Source: an uncultured Phycisphaerales bacterium
GTDB taxonomy: Bacteria; Planctomycetota; Phycisphaerae; WQYP01
Direction of reading: 5' to 3'
Assembly (NCBI GenBank): GCA_937901265.1
Contig: CALCHA010000201.1
Span: 1 to 8,972 of the forward strand
Length of the DNA stretch: 8,972 nucleotides
Positions 6,460 to 8,972 of this stretch are shown here, one piece after another (position 1 is the stretch's first letter; each line of letters begins with the position of its first letter). The position numbers and the translations under genes are program-made. The notes under the pieces were generated by a model, which was given only the letters and a program-made list of their open reading frames with translations, had not been told where the DNA came from and searched no databases.

Positions 6460-7573
6460 CCGTTCGCCGCACTTCGGGGTTGCCCAACTGGCCGCAGGCG
6501 CCCATGAGTTCGCGGCCATGCGTGACGCGCCGTTTGACGAAGAGTCGGCGTTCCTTGAGGGTCTGCATGAAGGCGAGGATCGCGTCTTCGGCGGGGGTCT
6601 GGAAATCGGAGAAGCGCTGGGGATTGTAGGGGATGACGTTGACGATGCAGGGGAGGCCGCCGCAGAAATCGGCGACGGCGGCGGCATCTTCAGGGGAATC
6701 GTTGACGCCTTTGATCAAGACATACTCGATGAGGAAGCGGCCTTTTGCGGGCAGCGGGTACTCCGCCAGCACCGCGCGCAGGTCGGCCAGGGGCATCGCC
6801 TTGTTGATGGGCATGAGGTCGTTGCGCAGAGAATCGCGCGCGGCGTTGAGGCTGATCGCGATTCGCAGGTTGCGCCAGGCCGGTTCGTCGCGGGCGAGGG
6901 CGGCGAGTTTCTGCAGGCCGTCGATGCGCCCGACCGTGGAGACGGTGATCTGGCCGAGGGGAAAGTTGCAGCCGGCGGGCTCGGAGAGGACGCGGATGGC
7001 CTGGAGCACGTTGCTGAGATTGTCCAGCGGCTCGCCCATGCCCATGAAGACGATGTTCTGGACGCCGTCGGCGAAGTAGCGTTGCCCGCCCACGCCGGGG
7101 ACGTTCGGTGGCGGCGGCGTGTCGCCCTGTTGCATTCGCAGAACCCGGGCGGCGAGGCGCTGACGGACAATTTCAGCGGCGCTCAGGTTTCGCAGCAGGC
7201 CCATGCGGCCGGTTTCGCAGAAGGTGCAGCCCATGCGGCAGCCGACCTGGGAGGAGACGCAGAGGGTCCACCAGCGCGTGCCGCCGAAGCTGGTCATGGG
7301 GATGATGACCGATTCGGATTCCAGCGATTGCCCGGCGGCGCTGCTGCCGGCGGGAAGGCAGAATTTGAGGGTGCCATCGACGGGATCTTCGGTGCGCCGG
7401 GTGACGGCGGGGAGCGATGCGTGCTCGCCGAGGCGCATCATGCGGCGGTAAGTGTCGCGCAGGGCCTGCGGGTGCTTACCGGCGGCGCGGGCGTATTCCG
7501 CCAAGGTCATCCCCAGCTCGCATCCGGCCGTTTCCTCGGGCCGCAGGGTGAGTCTGTCGGTCGCGTCATTCAT
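6446..7573 (-). CDS. rlmN: RlmN-type radical SAM 23S rRNA (adenine-C2) methyltransferase
   Basis: A 375-aa RlmN/Cfr-family enzyme. RlmN methylates C2 of A2503 in 23S rRNA (and A37 in some tRNAs), supporting translational accuracy. The radical SAM cluster motif CxxxCxxC is CRMGCTFC (Cys112, Cys116, Cys119). GMGEPLDN (178-185) is the SAM-binding turn, followed by TVSTVGRIDGLQKLA (210-224), AISLNAARDSLR (239-250) and IEYVLIKGVND (282-292). GRELMGACGQLG (353-364) holds the C-terminal Cys360, which is the transiently methylated Cys in RlmN. There is an extra Pro/Gly-rich loop (150-168) before GMGEP, and SLNA replaces the SLHA of E. coli RlmN. It starts 3 bp after the STN-protein stop; AAGG directly abuts the ATG, so translation probably depends on coupling. 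The 8-position enzyme Cfr is the main alternative but less likely without resistance-gene context. Confidence 0.92.
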   Translation of the reverse strand: MNDATDRLTLRPEETAGCELGMTLAEYARAAGKHPQALRDTYRRMMRLGEHASLPAVTRRTEDPVDGTLKFCLPAGSSAAGQSLESESVIIPMTSFGGTRWWTLCVSSQVGCRMGCTFCETGRMGLLRNLSAAEIVRQRLAARVLRMQQGDTPPPPNVPGVGGQRYFADGVQNIVFMGMGEPLDNLSNVLQAIRVLSEPAGCNFPLGQITVSTVGRIDGLQKLAALARDEPAWRNLRIAISLNAARDSLRNDLMPINKAMPLADLRAVLAEYPLPAKGRFLIEYVLIKGVNDSPEDAAAVADFCGGLPCIVNVIPYNPQRFSDFQTPAEDAILAFMQTLKERRLFVKRRVTHGRELMGACGQLGNPEVRRTVKTP

Positions 7574-7576
7574 CCT

Positions 7577-8797
7577 TCAGCCACCCGGCTGGGTTGCGGG
7601 TTGGGTGGTCACGGGAAGTTCCTCGGGAGCGGGGGCGGTGGCGGGGGAGCCTTCCCACTGGCGTTGCATGGCGTCGATGGCCTCCTGGATCTTTTTCTTG
7701 CGGACATCGTTGACCTCGGCGGGCAGGTCGGACTCGCGGATGTAGACGTCCATGAGGGTTTTGTCATTGCCGACACCGACGGGCACGCTGATGCGGCCGA
7801 CGATGACATCGGACTTGGGGGGCGCGGGGGGCTCGTTGCCGGCGATGTGGAGGAGGATGGAATCCTCGCGGACATCGAAGGCGATGCGGGTGCCGCCGGC
7901 GAGGGCTTCGAGGGTCTGGAGGACCGAGCCATTGTTGGAGCGGACGCTGACCACGGGGACGGTCTGGTAGAGGCCGGGGGCGGGAACGAAGCGGATGCCG
8001 GAGAGGTGGGTGAGGTCGTCGACCATCTGGTTGAGGGGGGCGTTGGTGAGGTCGAGCTGGATGGGGCGTTCGAGCTGGCGTTGCATCCAGGCCTTCATGG
8101 TCATGACGCGGACCATACCGCCGGCACCGCTGCCGCCATTGGCGCCGGGGCCGGCTTCGACGAACCAGACCTGGTTGGTGGCCTGGGTGTACATTTCGAG
8201 GGCGCGGAAGGCGGAGAGCGGCAGTTGTTTTTTGATCTGGTCGAGGGCCTTGTCGCGGGTGGCGCCGGTGACACCTTCATCGCCGATGGCCACGACGAGC
8301 TCGGGGCGATCGAGGGCGCCGCGGAGGGCGGTACGGAAGTCGAAGCTGCCGTCGGCGGCGGCTTTGACTTCAGTGGTGCGGAGGTCCTGGAGGAGCTTGA
8401 GTTCCTCCCAATACGCGCGGCGTCCGATGCGAGCGAGGGGGGCGGAGGGGCGGATGATGAGCGTGGAGCCGGAGACGGCCTGTTGCAGGCCGAGCGGGAC
8501 GAGGACTTCCTCAATGGCGTCGCGGAGCTTGGCCTGGCGAAAATCGGCTGAGACGAGCGTGGTGGCGCCGTAGGGGAGGAGGTCGTAACAGGCGGGGTCG
8601 ACCTGCATGGAAATTTTGGCGGTGGCGGCGATCTGCTTGAAGGCTTCGGAGAGGGGCGTTTTGGTCAGGGTGAGGTTGAAGGGCTGATCGAGGGTGCGCT
8701 GCAGGGTGACCTCGGCGGGGACGTCGGCGGCGCGCAGGGACCCGGCCAGCGTCCCGACGAGTGCCAGGGCAAGAGTGAGGGGCAGCGTTGCCTTCAT
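7577..8797 (-). CDS. Exported protein with two STN-like (secretin/TonB short N-terminal) modules
   Basis: A 406-aa protein with a Sec signal peptide (1 to about 24, LALALVGTLAGSLRA) and two similar modules. Module 1 (31-117) reads LDQPFNLTLTKTPLSEAF, ends DAIEEVLVPLGLQQ and STLIIRP. Module 2 (about 238-318) reads LERPIQLDLTNAPLNQMV, then SVLQTLEALAGGTRIAF and SILLHI. Both have the beta-alpha-beta layout of the STN fold found at the N-terminus of secretins, FecA-type receptors and related planctomycete proteins. A middle region (120-235) contains a Gly-rich linker (216-228), and the end (384-406) is a Pro/Thr/Gln tail. No secretin beta-barrel or TonB plug follows, so it may be a free periplasmic binding or assembly protein. 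The ATG at 8797 is chosen because GAGGA is 6 nt upstream and it gives a clean signal peptide. rlmN follows after 3 bp. Function is not known. Confidence 0.8.
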   Translation of the reverse strand: MKATLPLTLALALVGTLAGSLRAADVPAEVTLQRTLDQPFNLTLTKTPLSEAFKQIAATAKISMQVDPACYDLLPYGATTLVSADFRQAKLRDAIEEVLVPLGLQQAVSGSTLIIRPSAPLARIGRRAYWEELKLLQDLRTTEVKAAADGSFDFRTALRGALDRPELVVAIGDEGVTGATRDKALDQIKKQLPLSAFRALEMYTQATNQVWFVEAGPGANGGSGAGGMVRVMTMKAWMQRQLERPIQLDLTNAPLNQMVDDLTHLSGIRFVPAPGLYQTVPVVSVRSNNGSVLQTLEALAGGTRIAFDVREDSILLHIAGNEPPAPPKSDVIVGRISVPVGVGNDKTLMDVYIRESDLPAEVNDVRKKKIQEAIDAMQRQWEGSPATAPAPEELPVTTQPATQPGG

Positions 8798-8803
8798 GCG
8801 GTT

Positions 8804-8808
8804 TCCTC
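8804..8808 (-). promoter_or_regulatory. Shine-Dalgarno GAGGA that sets the start of the STN protein
   Basis: GAGGA on the minus strand is 6 nt before ATG at 8797. A longer in-frame start at 8845 would place 16 Arg- and Phe-containing residues ahead of the signal peptide and is less plausible. Confidence 0.6.
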
Positions 8809-8823
8809 GAAATCCAAAGCGGC

Positions 8824-8851
8824 ATTCTACCATCGGGGCGGGCAATCCGAA
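8824..8851 (-). promoter_or_regulatory. Candidate promoter for the STN-protein/rlmN operon
   Basis: On the minus strand TAGAAT (8829-8824) matches the -10 consensus at five of six bases. TTCGGA (8851-8846) lies 16 bp upstream as a weak -35 (three of six). The -10 is about 26 bp before the ATG, giving a short leader. This is a visual match only. Confidence 0.35.
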
Positions 8852-8878
8852 GCGGTGAAGGGCGGCGGATGGGGGGCA

Positions 8879-8908
8879 AGGTGCGCAGATCGGTTGCTCA
8901 GGTGCGCA
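8879..8908. repeat. Two direct repeats AGGTGCGCA spaced 21 bp
   Basis: AGGTGCGCA occurs at 8879-8887 and again at 8900-8908, start to start 21 bp, that is two helical turns. They lie about 50 bp upstream of the candidate -10 of the STN operon and could be a tandem regulator site. They could also be chance in GC-rich sequence. Confidence 0.3.
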
Positions 8909-8924
8909 AATGTACGGTTTTGCG
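8905..8924. repeat. Inverted repeat CGCAAA-8 bp-TTTGCG
   Basis: CGCAAA (8905-8910) and TTTGCG (8919-8924) form a 6-bp inverted repeat with an 8-bp centre, overlapping the second AGGTGCGCA repeat. An 8-bp palindrome CTTGCAAG follows at 8930-8937. It has the shape of a dimeric regulator site but there is no T-run, so it is not a terminator. The last 35 bases of the window hold no gene I can support. Confidence 0.25.
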
Positions 8925-8972
8925 AATCGCTTGCAAGTGGTTTTCTGGTGAGGGGTTGCGGCGGCGATGGAG

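Noticed and set aside
6446..7573. Cfr antibiotic-resistance methyltransferase
   Set aside because: The family overlaps, but the gene sits in a housekeeping-like chromosomal operon with no mobile or resistance genes, and RlmN is by far the more common member; motif reading alone cannot fully exclude it.
6299..8551. A 750-codon open frame on the plus strand opposite rlmN and the STN gene
   Set aside because: It is a Gly/Ala/Asp/Glu-rich antisense shadow of two well supported genes and has no motif, signal or Shine-Dalgarno.
1..8972. CRISPR array, tRNA/rRNA genes, insertion sequence or phage genes
   Set aside because: No regularly spaced repeats, no tRNA-like cloverleaf, no rRNA blocks, no transposase motifs or terminal inverted repeats were seen.

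Overview
The window is a GC-rich bacterial chromosome segment that looks planctomycetal, most likely from the Phycisphaerae side of that phylum. This is an inference from three things: C/G-ending codon use, a pectin-type GH105/DUF4861 cluster, and a secreted protein with a Pro/Thr/Gln tail (a TTQPATQP-like stretch) of the kind common there. No rRNA, tRNA, IS element, CRISPR array or phage gene was seen.

Layout. (1) 1-2800, plus strand: the 3' half of a GH105 unsaturated rhamnogalacturonyl hydrolase gene, then a promoter-like site and two tandem, diverged DUF4861 genes with export signals, closed by a good intrinsic terminator. This is the end of a polysaccharide (probably pectin/rhamnogalacturonan) utilisation cluster. 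(2) 2814-3146, plus: a small stand-alone MGMT/Atl1-type alkyltransferase domain protein with an intact PCHRV motif and a GTG start set by a strong Shine-Dalgarno. (3) 3189-5239, minus: a class I [4Fe-4S] fumarate hydratase with a good sigma70-type promoter. It is followed after 19 bp by a 76-aa protein of a small family, and then, through a GTGA overlap, by what appears to be the first ~22 codons of a nucleotidyltransferase-like partner that is cut off. (4) 5353-6459, plus: an unrecognised membrane-anchored coiled-coil protein. (5) 6446-8797, minus: a two-gene operon of a secreted protein with two STN-like modules and an RlmN-type radical SAM 23S rRNA methyltransferase. The rlmN 3' end overlaps the coiled-coil gene tail to tail by 14 bp. 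(6) 8798-8972: non-coding, with a promoter-like site and short direct and inverted repeats.

How they relate. The GH105 and DUF4861 genes very probably act together outside the cytoplasm on oligosaccharides made by polysaccharide lyases. The other genes are housekeeping (fumarase, rlmN, DNA repair) or uncharacterised. The points most worth a second look are the duplicated DUF4861 pair, the truncated second gene of the small-protein/nucleotidyltransferase pair, and the double-STN protein that has no secretin or TonB-receptor domain. I see no clear evidence for a wholly new multi-gene system.
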